NCBI GenBank assembly: GCA_900549235.1
Contig: URNT01000001.1
Coordinates: 1-64,000 of the forward strand
From: an uncultured Clostridium sp.
Lineage (GTDB): Bacteria; Bacillota; Clostridia; Lachnospirales; Lachnospiraceae
DNA length: 64,000 bases
Direction of reading: 5' to 3'
Made by a program: the position numbers and the translations under genes. The notes beneath the pieces are model-generated. The model did no database searches and was not told the origin of the DNA. It saw nothing but the letters and a program-made list of their open reading frames with translations. This document shows, in pieces, positions 38,965 to 46,456 of the stretch. How positions within the stretch are numbered: position 1 is the stretch's first letter; every line of letters begins with the position of its first letter.

Positions 38965-39936
38965 TTATCGGCGAACAGGTTCCCCTAAACAAGCGGAGAA
39001 AAAGCCGAGGTGCGCCCAGACGAGCGAACGCTCGTGGTGCAAGCCCAACGCGGAAGGGCCAGCGTCCGAAGTGCCGTAGAAACTGCCACCCACGATCGGG
39101 ATTGCTTCTTCCAGATCGGCGTCTGCTGATAACCATTCCGAATTTTCCTTCATGTCGTCCGTGATGATTCCTAAGTCTTTCAGGATCTGCGGAACTTCGG
39201 TCAAATTGACGTATGTTTCCGATCTCATTCCACCGGCCCAGCCGCCAACCTTTTCTTTGTCGGTCGTGATAACAAGTTCGCCGTCTTCGTTTGCGCCTAT
39301 CCTTACCGGATCCGGGAACGGAAGATCGTCAACGTGTACTTCCTGGAATTCTTCCGAAGAAATCGAAAGATCCGCGTCAGGTGCCGCCGCGTCGTTGTCC
39401 GGCATATACTGGATCACGCCGCTTTTCAATCGAAGTCCAGCAATCATTTTCCAGACATTACCGACTACATCAGCGATTCCGGTTTCTTTGTTGCCGTTGT
39501 GGAACCAATTCGCCGGGCCGGTGCCGGTCAAGGTTCTTCCGCAATTCACAACGCCGATTCCGATTTCTGTTTCGTTGTTGTGATATTTGCCGAAGCTTGT
39601 ATTTCCGTGAATGTCCGGAATTGTATGTTCGCGAATATATTTCCATTCCGCCCAGGTCAGTAAGTGCCAGCCGCGGCCCTTTCTCTTGCATGCGGCGATC
39701 GCTTCGTCGAAGTTAATTCTTACGGCCGGATCAACCGCCGGCAATGAATACGCGCGTCCGTTTCTGATACAATTAACGAACTGGCTTAAATAAATGGAAT
39801 CATATTCCACACCGCGGACGAAGAACATTCGATCCGCTTCTTCCGGTGTCTTCGCCGTGTTCTCAACTTTAAGCATGATCGAAGGGATTCCCATGTCGTC
39901 ATACTTTAAAACAATAGATTCTTTCGTGTTACTCAT
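38965..39936 (-). CDS. DGR variable protein 2, C-type lectin (FGE-like) fold, remote target
   Basis: 323 residues from the ATG at 39936 (GAGGAAATAAGCG leader; 4-base overlap with the upstream stop). It parallels variable protein 1: GRAYSLPAVDPAVRINFDEA, a GTGPANWFHNG motif, GIADVVGNVWKMIAGLRL, then a C-terminus carrying VR2 (VGGSFYGTSDAGPSALG, HHERSLVWAHLGFFSAC). Sixteen nucleotide changes relative to the template, all at adenines, one silent (GAA to GAG). It is encoded in the early region between repressor and partition genes, so expression timing probably differs from variable protein 1. Ligand and location unknown. Confidence 0.93.
   Translation of the reverse strand: MSNTKESIVLKYDDMGIPSIMLKVENTAKTPEEADRMFFVRGVEYDSIYLSQFVNCIRNGRAYSLPAVDPAVRINFDEAIAACKRKGRGWHLLTWAEWKYIREHTIPDIHGNTSFGKYHNNETEIGIGVVNCGRTLTGTGPANWFHNGNKETGIADVVGNVWKMIAGLRLKSGVIQYMPDNDAAAPDADLSISSEEFQEVHVDDLPFPDPVRIGANEDGELVITTDKEKVGGWAGGMRSETYVNLTEVPQILKDLGIITDDMKENSEWLSADADLEEAIPIVGGSFYGTSDAGPSALGLHHERSLVWAHLGFFSACLGEPVRR
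38991..39099 (-). repeat. DGR variable repeat 2 (VR2)
   Basis: 109 bp matching the template repeat 2820-2928. Sixteen substitutions, all at template adenines (sense strand) and to any of the other three bases; no change at C, G or T. A likely seventeenth lies at the edge (TAC to TGT, Tyr to Cys). Template copies therefore reach a gene 36 kb away from the RT. Confidence 0.96.
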
Positions 39937-40172
39937 TCGCTTATTTCCTCGCTTTCCTTTTTGTCGAACATTCCCAGGCGTGTACCCAACTCGACGCAAC
40001 CCAAAACAATTTGTGTCAGATCTTTTCCAGATACACCGACAAATTCAAAACTTAACGTTGATTCGCCGTTCGGTTCGTCTTTGATATGACAGAAGAAACC
40101 TTTTTCGACGGTTTTACTTGTGCCGTCGGTGTAGTTGAAAACAAAATTCTTGATTTCCTTTTCCTGTGCCAT
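39933..40172 (-). CDS. Phage hypothetical protein, 79 aa
   Basis: A small beta-rich protein (NFVFNYTDGTSKTVEKGFFC, LSFEFVGVSGKDLTQIVLG) in the run of short genes between the switch and the second DGR target. Its stop overlaps the target's start as ATGA, so the two are probably co-translated. GGAGAATAAGCAC leader. Function unknown. Confidence 0.72.
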   Translation of the reverse strand: MAQEKEIKNFVFNYTDGTSKTVEKGFFCHIKDEPNGESTLSFEFVGVSGKDLTQIVLGCVELGTRLGMFDKKESEEISE

Positions 40173-40176
40173 GTGC

Positions 40177-40464
40177 TTATTCTCCTTCCTTCGGAAGAAT
40201 CAGTTCGGACACATGGAACAGATAGCCAAGCGAACCGATCTTTCCGTAAACGACTTCGTTGTCGATCGGGACGTTAAAGCCCTGGGAACCGGTACGGATC
40301 GCGTACATCATCGCGGCCGGGTTGCCGTTGCTATCCATCCAGGAAAGGCCGCCGGTCACATTCTGCCAGTAGTCTTCGATTGTAAAGTCGGCGCCGCCGA
40401 GCTTTGGGATCTCGTTTCTGACCTTCACGGTCTGTCCGGCGAACCGGAATTTTTCTCTTGTCAT
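40177..40464 (-). CDS. Phage hypothetical protein, 95 aa
   Basis: Beta-rich protein (EKFRFAGQTVKVRNEIPKL, then GGLSWMDSNGNPAAMMYAI) with the GAAAGGAAATAAGCAA leader. It is 5 bp before the preceding gene's start. No domain recognised; part of the early operon that includes the remote DGR target. Confidence 0.7.
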   Translation of the reverse strand: MTREKFRFAGQTVKVRNEIPKLGGADFTIEDYWQNVTGGLSWMDSNGNPAAMMYAIRTGSQGFNVPIDNEVVYGKIGSLGYLFHVSELILPKEGE

Positions 40465-40468
40465 TTGC

Positions 40469-41341
40469 TTATTTCCTTTCTATCTTTACCGCATAGCCGC
40501 GGCGTTTTAACTCAATCACAAGTTCCTTTGTTTTTTCAGCTTTCAGTTTTTCCAGGTGGGCCATATGCTTTTTATAGCCTTCTGATCGTGTCGGATCCTT
40601 CATTCGGTGAAGATTGTCTTCCGGCGTAAGATCGAACAGTTCCCAGCAAGAAATGACGTGTGTGTCCTTTTTGTTCAAAATGACAATCCAGTTCATGTTA
40701 AGATCGTAATATACCCGGCCGCGATATATCCGGCCATCACGCCAGTAACGGAAGTATTTAATGTCGCCGTTGCGAATTTCCTTTCCGTCGCGATCTAGGC
40801 CGTACTGGCCTTCGTGGCCTTGCCCGTCCAACGCGTGAAGATCGAAATTCATGTCAGTTTGTGGATAGTGACACGATTCAACGTATCGTGCTTTTATCCA
40901 TTCTTCCGCGGTCTTTGTCTTTATGCTGGATCTGTCTTCAACTTCCACAAGGCTTTTTATTTTCTTGACAATCAGGTTCATGTATTTTTCATATTGAAGC
41001 CCGATCAGGTATGGCATTTTTTGCCGCTTGTCAAAATCGTAAAAACCACCGTGTGGGTTTTCGTGAACAACGTCCTGGTAAAAAACAATTTCGAAGCCGG
41101 CTGGGAACCGCTGGGCCTTGAATTTCAAATCCCTTCTGATCCCTTCGATGTAATTTCTTCGAATTATCTTTGAAACTCTTTCGTCGTGATGTACGTCGAA
41201 ACCTTCGTCTTTCAGCATATTAAGAATTTTCCAAAAATACGCGTCGTGGACGAATTTCTGGTTCCGTCGCCATACGCCCGAAGGTCGTTCGGTTTCGTTA
41301 TTGAACCGGAACATTGTGTCATAGATTCTAAAGTTATCCAT
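40469..41341 (-). CDS. Phage hypothetical protein, 290 aa
   Basis: Start at the ATG 41341 (AAAGGAAAAATTGAAT upstream), two codons after a TTG. The protein is charged, with SGVWRRNQKFVHDAYFWKIL near the N-terminus and a KYFRYWRDGRIYRGRVYYDL block later, ending in a basic helix (LEKLKAEKTKELVIELKRRG). It is the first sizeable gene of the early operon. No family recognised. Confidence 0.7.
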   Translation of the reverse strand: MDNFRIYDTMFRFNNETERPSGVWRRNQKFVHDAYFWKILNMLKDEGFDVHHDERVSKIIRRNYIEGIRRDLKFKAQRFPAGFEIVFYQDVVHENPHGGFYDFDKRQKMPYLIGLQYEKYMNLIVKKIKSLVEVEDRSSIKTKTAEEWIKARYVESCHYPQTDMNFDLHALDGQGHEGQYGLDRDGKEIRNGDIKYFRYWRDGRIYRGRVYYDLNMNWIVILNKKDTHVISCWELFDLTPEDNLHRMKDPTRSEGYKKHMAHLEKLKAEKTKELVIELKRRGYAVKIERK

Positions 41342-41425
41342 ATTCAATTTTTCCTTTCGCTTATTTCCAACATCAGCCGCCGATTGCAGTCGGTTGTTCC
41401 GGCTATATGTCGAAGTGCTGGCGGC

Positions 41426-41581
41426 CTATCTGGCCGCCGTTGCGGTCTGTTTCTCTTGCAGATCCAGGCCGATAATAATTCCCTGGATAAGATTTTTCTT
41501 TTCCGGTGGAAGTGACATAATCACGCGGATAAAAGATTTGTCTTCGTCGCGTACTGTTGTAATGTTCTTTTCGTTTGCCAT
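41426..41581 (-). CDS. Small early phage protein, 51 aa
   Basis: ATG at 41581, AAAGGGGGCC upstream, just inside the early promoter. MANEKNITTVRDEDKSF is followed by a helical, hydrophobic IMSLPPEKKNLIQGIIIGLD. Such short first genes in leftward operons often encode a Cro-like or modulatory protein, but no HTH is evident here. Function unknown. Confidence 0.7.
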   Translation of the reverse strand: MANEKNITTVRDEDKSFIRVIMSLPPEKKNLIQGIIIGLDLQEKQTATAAR

Positions 41582-41609
41582 AAGTACGGCCCCCTTTCTG
41601 TTGTTTTTT

Positions 41610-41715
41610 AGTTCGTCAACCGCTTCTGTTTGGTTGATAAGCCAAGTATATATGTTTTATTTTGGTTTGTCAACCATTTTTACAAAAAATATAAAAATAT
41701 TTTGGTTGACGAACC
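41610..41715. promoter_or_regulatory. Four operator-like sites of the genetic switch
   Basis: Sites resembling GGTT-N4-AACC: AGTTCGTCAACC (41610-41621), GGTTGATAAGCC (41632-41643), GGTTTGTCAACC (41664-41675) and GGTTGACGAACC (41704-41715). They overlap or flank both divergent promoters, consistent with repressor binding sites. Confidence 0.72.
41645..41673 (-). promoter_or_regulatory. Early leftward promoter
   Basis: Minus strand TTGACA (41668-41673), 17-bp spacer, TATACT (41645-41650). It faces the early operon, and operator-like sites overlap the -35. Confidence 0.85.
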
Positions 41716-41734
41716 AAAGAAATAATGATATTAT
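41706..41734 (+). promoter_or_regulatory. Repressor promoter
   Basis: TTGACG (41706-41711), 17-bp spacer, TATTAT (41729-41734), 30 bp before the repressor ATG. An operator-like site overlaps its -35, suggesting autoregulation. Confidence 0.85.
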
Positions 41735-41763
41735 GTGTTCATAAAACGAAAGGGGGTGACGTG

Positions 41764-42222
41764 ATGAATGAAAGAATCCGTTGCTTACGCGAAGAAATAG
41801 GTCTTTCGCGCGCGGCTTTCGGTCAAAGAATAGGTGTAAGCGGCGACGTAATAAATAATTTAGAACGTGGTCGTGTAGAGATAAAAGAACCTATGATAAA
41901 ACTTATCTGTTCCGAGTTTTCCATAAATGAAGAATGGTTAAGAACCGGATCCGGAGAAATGAAAGTAAAAAGTCCTTCTGATACTATGGATCAGTTAAAA
42001 AAGGAATTTAATCTTGACGATTTCAGTTATAATCTGGTTTACCAGTATTTGAAATTAGACGCCGATCAGCGTCAGACGGTAAGAGATTTCTTTTATAATG
42101 TGGTTGAATCCGGAAGTATGGACGAAGACTTGTTCGGTGATGTACCGAAAACGCCGGAAGAACTGGAAAAGGAATTTCCGCCGGTCGAAGAAAAAACGGT
42201 TCGGAATAAAGAAACGGGCTAG
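41764..42222 (+). CDS. Phage repressor (HTH_3/XRE family)
   Basis: 152 residues from the ATG at 41764 (AAAGGGGGTGA upstream); the open frame begins 39 bp earlier without an RBS. The N-terminal helix-turn-helix is typical: RIRCLREEIGLSRAAFGQRI, GVSGDVINNLERGRVEIKEP. The C-terminus is acidic with no peptidase motif (no Ser-Lys dyad), so RecA-triggered self-cleavage is unlikely. Divergent from the early operon with shared operator sites. Probably the lysogeny repressor. Confidence 0.85.
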   Translation: MNERIRCLREEIGLSRAAFGQRIGVSGDVINNLERGRVEIKEPMIKLICSEFSINEEWLRTGSGEMKVKSPSDTMDQLKKEFNLDDFSYNLVYQYLKLDADQRQTVRDFFYNVVESGSMDEDLFGDVPKTPEELEKEFPPVEEKTVRNKETG

Positions 42223-42253
42223 GCGTTTAAAACGCCCGGCCTTGCCTATAAGG

Positions 42254-42379
42254 CTACCAGATCAACAAGTATATCTTCGTCCTTCCATTAAATTTCAAAT
42301 TATAATACATTGTTTTGCAATTTGCGTAATAGATCGCGTAAACGCGGCGGCTTTTGTATTCTATGTATTTAATTATCAT
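42254..42379 (-). CDS. Possible small basic protein, 41 aa
   Basis: ATG at 42379 with AAGGGGTGGTGCT upstream on the minus strand, opposite the flanking genes. The product is basic and tyrosine-rich (KYIEYKSRRVYAIYYANCKT). It occupies the 250-bp gap between repressor and SWIM-protein gene. Only weak support; no family. Confidence 0.35.
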   Translation of the reverse strand: MIIKYIEYKSRRVYAIYYANCKTMYYNLKFNGRTKIYLLIW

Positions 42380-42472
42380 TAGCACCACCCCTTTTCCAGA
42401 AAAAGGCCGGGCTAAACTATTATAAATTTAATGGTCGGCAAGGTATACTGGTAATTTTTGGAAGGTGATATT

Positions 42473-42829
42473 GTGGTTTTGAAAATAATAATCGGTGCCG
42501 TTGCCGTCTTCCTGGCCGTGTGGGCCTGGAAGATCCGAATATATTTGAAATGGCAAAAGAAGGCGAAGGCGAATGTTGCGCCGTTCTATCGTTTCCCGGA
42601 AAGAATTCACCAGTTACCAGCCCAGAAAGAAAAGCTTCGTCAGGCAAAAGAAGAAAGCTTCATAGTTCACTTCCAGGACGAAGAAAAAGGGCTTGCAAGG
42701 ATAAAAGCAGAATCCGATCCGGAAGAAGTCTGGTGCAATCTGGGAATGTGCCAGTGTTCAACATACAAGGCGGATCACCGTCCTTGTAAACATATATATA
42801 AAATTGCCCTGATGAAAGGGCTTATATAG
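42473..42829 (+). CDS. Membrane protein with SWIM-type zinc finger
   Basis: About 118 residues from a GTG at 42473 (GGAAGGTGATA upstream). One N-terminal membrane helix (KIIIGAVAVFLAVWAWKI) and a C-terminal CQCSTYKADHRPCKH, which fits the SWIM pattern CxC...CxH. SWIM fingers bind nucleic acid or protein partners. It precedes the lipoprotein gene by 14 bp, downstream of the repressor, so it is probably expressed in the lysogen. Confidence 0.7.
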   Translation: MVLKIIIGAVAVFLAVWAWKIRIYLKWQKKAKANVAPFYRFPERIHQLPAQKEKLRQAKEESFIVHFQDEEKGLARIKAESDPEEVWCNLGMCQCSTYKADHRPCKHIYKIALMKGLI

Positions 42830-42843
42830 AAAGGAATAGGACT

Positions 42844-43395
42844 ATGAAAAAGAAAGTGGTGATTTTTATGTCGATTCTGTCAATTTTTGCCGGTCTGACC
42901 GGTTGCGGCAAATCAAAAGAACCGGTCGAAAGTAATAAGGAAAGTGAAGTTGTCAGTGAATCCGTTGTTCAGGAATCCGAGCAGACGGAAGAAGCAACCG
43001 AAGCGGCTCCGGAAGTTGAACACCGTACCGGCGATACAATCGTCGGCGTTAGCGACAAAGATATTTCAGAACTTGATCCGGTATTTTGGAAAAGCGTTGT
43101 TAATGATGTAACCGGAAAATGGCGTTATGCTACTATATCGAACGATGTAAATATTCAAGATTATGTTTTGTCATATTACAAAGAATATTTCAAATCCGAC
43201 GACGAAGTTCACGCTATTATAAATTTTGCCAACAACACAACAACACGGATCAACAGTGGCGGCGATCGTCTTCTTGTTACGGTTCTTGACTATGTAGACG
43301 GTGAAGAACACGACGCAAAGAAAATGTTCGGCGGAACTCCGTTAGAATCTTATTGTGTTTACCTGGATAACGGGGATATTGAAAAGACGGAATAA
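42844..43395 (+). CDS. Phage-encoded lipoprotein
   Basis: 183 residues. The signal peptide MKKKVVIFMSILSIFAGLTGC has a lipobox LTGC, cysteine at 21, followed by an acidic, threonine/serine-rich linker (SEVVSESVVQESEQTEEATE) and a folded domain (KWRYATISNDVNIQDYVLSY). Encoded next to the SWIM-domain protein and before a terminator-like hairpin, in the lysogeny region. Surface proteins at this location can alter phage or host surface traits; the role here is unknown. Confidence 0.78.
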   Translation: MKKKVVIFMSILSIFAGLTGCGKSKEPVESNKESEVVSESVVQESEQTEEATEAAPEVEHRTGDTIVGVSDKDISELDPVFWKSVVNDVTGKWRYATISNDVNIQDYVLSYYKEYFKSDDEVHAIINFANNTTTRINSGGDRLLVTVLDYVDGEEHDAKKMFGGTPLESYCVYLDNGDIEKTE

Positions 43396-43419
43396 GGCAT
43401 TTTGTAACCGAATAAAAAC

Positions 43420-43454
43420 AGCCGGTCAACGACTGCAATCATTAACCGGCTTTA
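43420..43454 (+). terminator. Candidate terminator after lipoprotein gene
   Basis: AGCCGGT pairs with ACCGGCT across a 17-18 nt loop and is followed by TTTAAT. It separates the lysogeny-expressed pair from the serine recombinase gene. Confidence 0.5.
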
Positions 43455-43587
43455 ATACCAGGCAACCGAAAAACGGCCTTCTGATATTGGAAATAAGCAC
43501 CCTATATTATAGCAAAGAAGGCCGGAAAAATCAATCGGCTTTCTTTTTTTATACCCTTTTTTCGGTGCCTGGGGAAAGGGGCTATTT

Positions 43588-45594
43588 ATGGCATACGCCA
43601 AAGCAAAAAAACACCTGAAAATCTGGACGAAGAAAAAGGCGGCGTTATACGTCCGCGTTTCCACCAGATACCAGGTCGATAAAGACAGTCTTCCGTTCCA
43701 ACGGAAGAAATTAAAAGAATATTGTAAATTTCTAGGACTTGAAGATCATGTGATTTTTGAAGACGACGGATATTCAGCGAAGAACACGGAACGTCCGCAC
43801 TTTCAGGAAATGATGTCGCGTGTCAGATCTGGCGAATTTTCACACTTGATCGTGTGGAAGGTGGATCGTGTTTCCCGAAATCTTCTTGACTTCGCGGCAA
43901 TGTACCAGGAATTAAAAGATCATAAAGTCACGTTTATTTCGATGAACGAACAGTTCGACACTTCAACCGCGATCGGTGAAGCTATGCTTAAAATCATTCT
44001 GATTTTCGCGGAACTTGAAAGAAATATGACGTCCGAACGTGTAACCGGAATCATGCTGGATCGTGCCGAACAAGGATTGTGGAATGGCGCACGTATGCCG
44101 GTTGGTTATCGCTGGAACAGCGAAACGAAGTTTCCTGAACCGGATCCGGAAGAAGTGAAGATTGTTCAACTTATCTTCGACAAATACGAAGAATGGAAAT
44201 CCAGCATAAAAATAGCGCGATACCTGAATAATAATAATTTCAAATCAAAGCGCGGCGGCCAGTGGACTTCGAAGCTGATCCATGATATTATTCGGAATCC
44301 GTTCTATATTGGGACATACCGCTACAATCTGCGTGAATCCGGGCGCGGCCCATTGAAGCCGGAAAGTGAATGGATCGTCCGTGAAAACAATCACCCGGCA
44401 ATCATCGACAAGGCACAATTTGAACGGTGCAATAAGATCATGGATCAGAACAGATCCAGCCGCGACACGTCCGATCTGCGCGCCAGGAAGTACGTTCACA
44501 CGTTTTCCGGACACCTGGTTTGTGGCAAGTGCGGCGCTAATATGATCGCGTCGAAGGATCGCGCCAGGGCGAACGGCTGGCGGCCGTCAATGTATCGTTG
44601 CGCCCAGCGTTCCCGAATGTTGGACTGTGACAATTCCAGGACGATAAACGAATCTTATATCGGGCCTTTTATATTTAATTATATCGCGAATCTTGCCAGG
44701 ATTCAGAAGAATTTTAAGAATATAACAACGGTCGAAAAGTTGGAAAAGGAACTTCTGAAAGGCGAAACGTTCGACGGTGTGGCCGGAATCCTTCCGGAAG
44801 GCTTAAATTTGACCTTCCAGGCGCTTTCTTTTCGCCAGGTAGGGAACGGAACCTATATTCCGGATATTGACTTCCTGGGCGATTCTGACGACGCCAGCGA
44901 CCGCGATCAGATCGAATTGTTGAAGTCTGAAATCGAGAAGTCGAAAAATGCTGTCACCCGATTAACGGACGTTTATCTGTTTGATCCGGATTCCATGACG
45001 AAAGAAGAATTCGCCACGAAGAAAAAGGAACTGGCGAAGAAAATTGAAGGCATGGAACGCCAGCTTGCGGATCTTCTGGACGATTCCGGGAACGATGATC
45101 TGGCCGACATGTCGTTTATCAAGAAGGCTTCCGCGTTCCTAGTGGCTCAAAGGATCGTTTCAAAGTCCTTCGTCGATTATGTCGGCATGGCCCAGGAATT
45201 AGACAACGAAATCCTGAAAGACTTTATCGACCAGATCGTCGATCAGATCGTCGTCCAGGACGGCCGCGTCCAGTCGATCACATTCATAAACGGATTGAAG
45301 CACGAATTCCGTTACACCACACCGGCGGAATTGCCAGTGTGTCAGAAATGCGGCGGCCGTATCGGTTCAACGTGCGGCTGTCGGACAAGAACGTTCGATT
45401 TCTCCGGCAAGCGCTACCAGCGAATAAAAGTCGGCGATCCGCGCGACATGCTCCACGGGAAGAAGAATCCGGTTTGTCCGGAATGTTTCGCCCAGGAAGG
45501 ACGCTGGCACCATTGGAATTGTAAAATCGAAACGTGTCCGATCTGCGGCGGCCGCCTGGCGGAATGTGAACACGGGCCGAATGGTAAGAAATAA
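43588..45594 (+). CDS. Large serine recombinase (phage integrase)
   Basis: 668 residues. The N-terminal catalytic domain has the nucleophile serine in AALYVRVSTRYQVDKDS; the recombinase domain and a zinc ribbon follow (FSGHLVCGKCGANMIAS, RCAQRSRMLDC), then a coiled-coil. The C-terminal ~90 residues carry two extra Cys clusters (CQKCGGRIGSTCGC; CPECF with HWNCKIETCPICGGR), unusual for the family. It lies 1.7 kb from the right attachment end and is followed by a strong terminator. It inserts and, with a directionality factor, excises the prophage. Confidence 0.95.
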   Translation: MAYAKAKKHLKIWTKKKAALYVRVSTRYQVDKDSLPFQRKKLKEYCKFLGLEDHVIFEDDGYSAKNTERPHFQEMMSRVRSGEFSHLIVWKVDRVSRNLLDFAAMYQELKDHKVTFISMNEQFDTSTAIGEAMLKIILIFAELERNMTSERVTGIMLDRAEQGLWNGARMPVGYRWNSETKFPEPDPEEVKIVQLIFDKYEEWKSSIKIARYLNNNNFKSKRGGQWTSKLIHDIIRNPFYIGTYRYNLRESGRGPLKPESEWIVRENNHPAIIDKAQFERCNKIMDQNRSSRDTSDLRARKYVHTFSGHLVCGKCGANMIASKDRARANGWRPSMYRCAQRSRMLDCDNSRTINESYIGPFIFNYIANLARIQKNFKNITTVEKLEKELLKGETFDGVAGILPEGLNLTFQALSFRQVGNGTYIPDIDFLGDSDDASDRDQIELLKSEIEKSKNAVTRLTDVYLFDPDSMTKEEFATKKKELAKKIEGMERQLADLLDDSGNDDLADMSFIKKASAFLVAQRIVSKSFVDYVGMAQELDNEILKDFIDQIVDQIVVQDGRVQSITFINGLKHEFRYTTPAELPVCQKCGGRIGSTCGCRTRTFDFSGKRYQRIKVGDPRDMLHGKKNPVCPECFAQEGRWHHWNCKIETCPICGGRLAECEHGPNGKK

Positions 45595-45595
45595 C

Positions 45596-45628
45596 GCAAG
45601 GGGTGTTCTGCCCCTTGCTTTTGTTTTA
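45596..45628 (+). terminator. Terminator of serine recombinase gene
   Basis: GCAAGGGG-TGTTCTG-CCCCTTGC is a perfect 8-bp stem followed by TTTTGTTTTA, right after the stop codon. Confidence 0.88.
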
Positions 45629-45772
45629 TTAACAATTCCCATTTACTACTGGTTTGATAATCTTATAATCAATGAATGTCTTCGCCATGATTTCGGCCAA
45701 ATCCTTATCTATTCCCTGGCTGATTAAGTTTTCCTTGTATGCTTTCTTTGCTTTCTTCTCTGCTGTTGTCAT
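45629..45772 (-). CDS. Small phage protein, 47 aa
   Basis: ATG at 45772 with AAGGCGGAAATAAAAA upstream and a strong minus-strand promoter 35 bp further. The product is lysine-rich and helical (EKKAKKAYKENLISQGIDKD, then MAKTFIDYKIIK). It converges on the recombinase terminator. The self-contained promoter and operator-like palindrome suggest a regulated small protein, possibly a recombination directionality factor or antirepressor, but this is speculation. Confidence 0.65.
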   Translation of the reverse strand: MTTAEKKAKKAYKENLISQGIDKDLAEIMAKTFIDYKIIKPVVNGNC

Positions 45773-45806
45773 TTTTTATTTCCGCCTTTCCTTAACTTCT
45801 GATTAT

Positions 45807-45835
45807 ATTATACACTCTAAAGTGTAATATGTCAA
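45807..45835 (-). promoter_or_regulatory. Promoter with embedded palindromic operator
   Basis: Minus strand TTGACA (45830-45835), 17-bp spacer, TATAAT (45807-45812). The spacer holds TACACT-CTAA-AGTGTA (45811-45826), a perfect 6-bp inverted repeat, and a related TTTCACTT/AAGTGAAA palindrome lies upstream (45862-45879). Confidence 0.85.
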
Positions 45836-45880
45836 GTAATTCTATATATTTTATTTACAAATTTCACTTCAAAGTGAAAA

Positions 45881-45908
45881 AAGCCGCCATTTCTGGCGAC
45901 TTTTTTAT
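45881..45908 (-). terminator. Candidate terminator after 45905-46450 gene
   Basis: A CGCCA/TGGCG stem with TTTC loop is flanked by A-rich and T-rich runs, so it could work in both directions. It overlaps the stop region of the gene. Confidence 0.5.
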
Positions 45909-46450
45909 TTGAAATATCCGCGTTCGACCTTTGATTTCAGAAATTCGTTTATTTGTGAAACTTTATAACCGGAAGAAGCGCGTTCTTCGCAATATGCCAT
46001 AATGTCCAGGGCGACTTTTTTGTATGTTAATCGGATCTGTTCTTCTGTTGCGTGTTCGTCCCGAATGTATCTTGTCATATAAAGCACAAGATTTGAATGG
46101 CGATAAGGATAAGCCGAAAATGATTCAACCCTTGTTTCGTTGTTACGACAGAACGGTTCAATTTCGCATTTTGATATATATATTGCGGCCTTTTTGGGGT
46201 TGTTCATGAAGATAACAGAAACCTTCCAACCGAAAACAATTTCTTCTTCGTCCATAGTTTCAAGTTCCGTAACGACAAGATCATGAATTTCAGCGTATAA
46301 TTCCGCTTTTCTTTTATCCCGGAATACACCATAAATCGAAGCGTCGTATGGATCATCTGGAACGACAATGTAAATCTTTATATTATCGTAGTTTGACGGA
46401 TTTTTATAAACTCCCGGAATATATTTCTTTTTGTTATATAATACCGGCAT
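45905..46450 (-). CDS. Prophage hypothetical protein, 181 aa
   Basis: A globular protein with beta strands near the N-terminus (IKIYIVVPDDPYDASIYGVF) and a long helical C-terminus (YKKVALDIMAYCEERASSGY). It lies with two other genes near the attachment end, transcribed in miaB's direction. No family recognised. Genes in this zone of prophages are often lysogenic-conversion cargo. Confidence 0.65.
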   Translation of the reverse strand: MPVLYNKKKYIPGVYKNPSNYDNIKIYIVVPDDPYDASIYGVFRDKRKAELYAEIHDLVVTELETMDEEEIVFGWKVSVIFMNNPKKAAIYISKCEIEPFCRNNETRVESFSAYPYRHSNLVLYMTRYIRDEHATEEQIRLTYKKVALDIMAYCEERASSGYKVSQINEFLKSKVERGYFK

Positions 46451-46456
46451 TATTAT

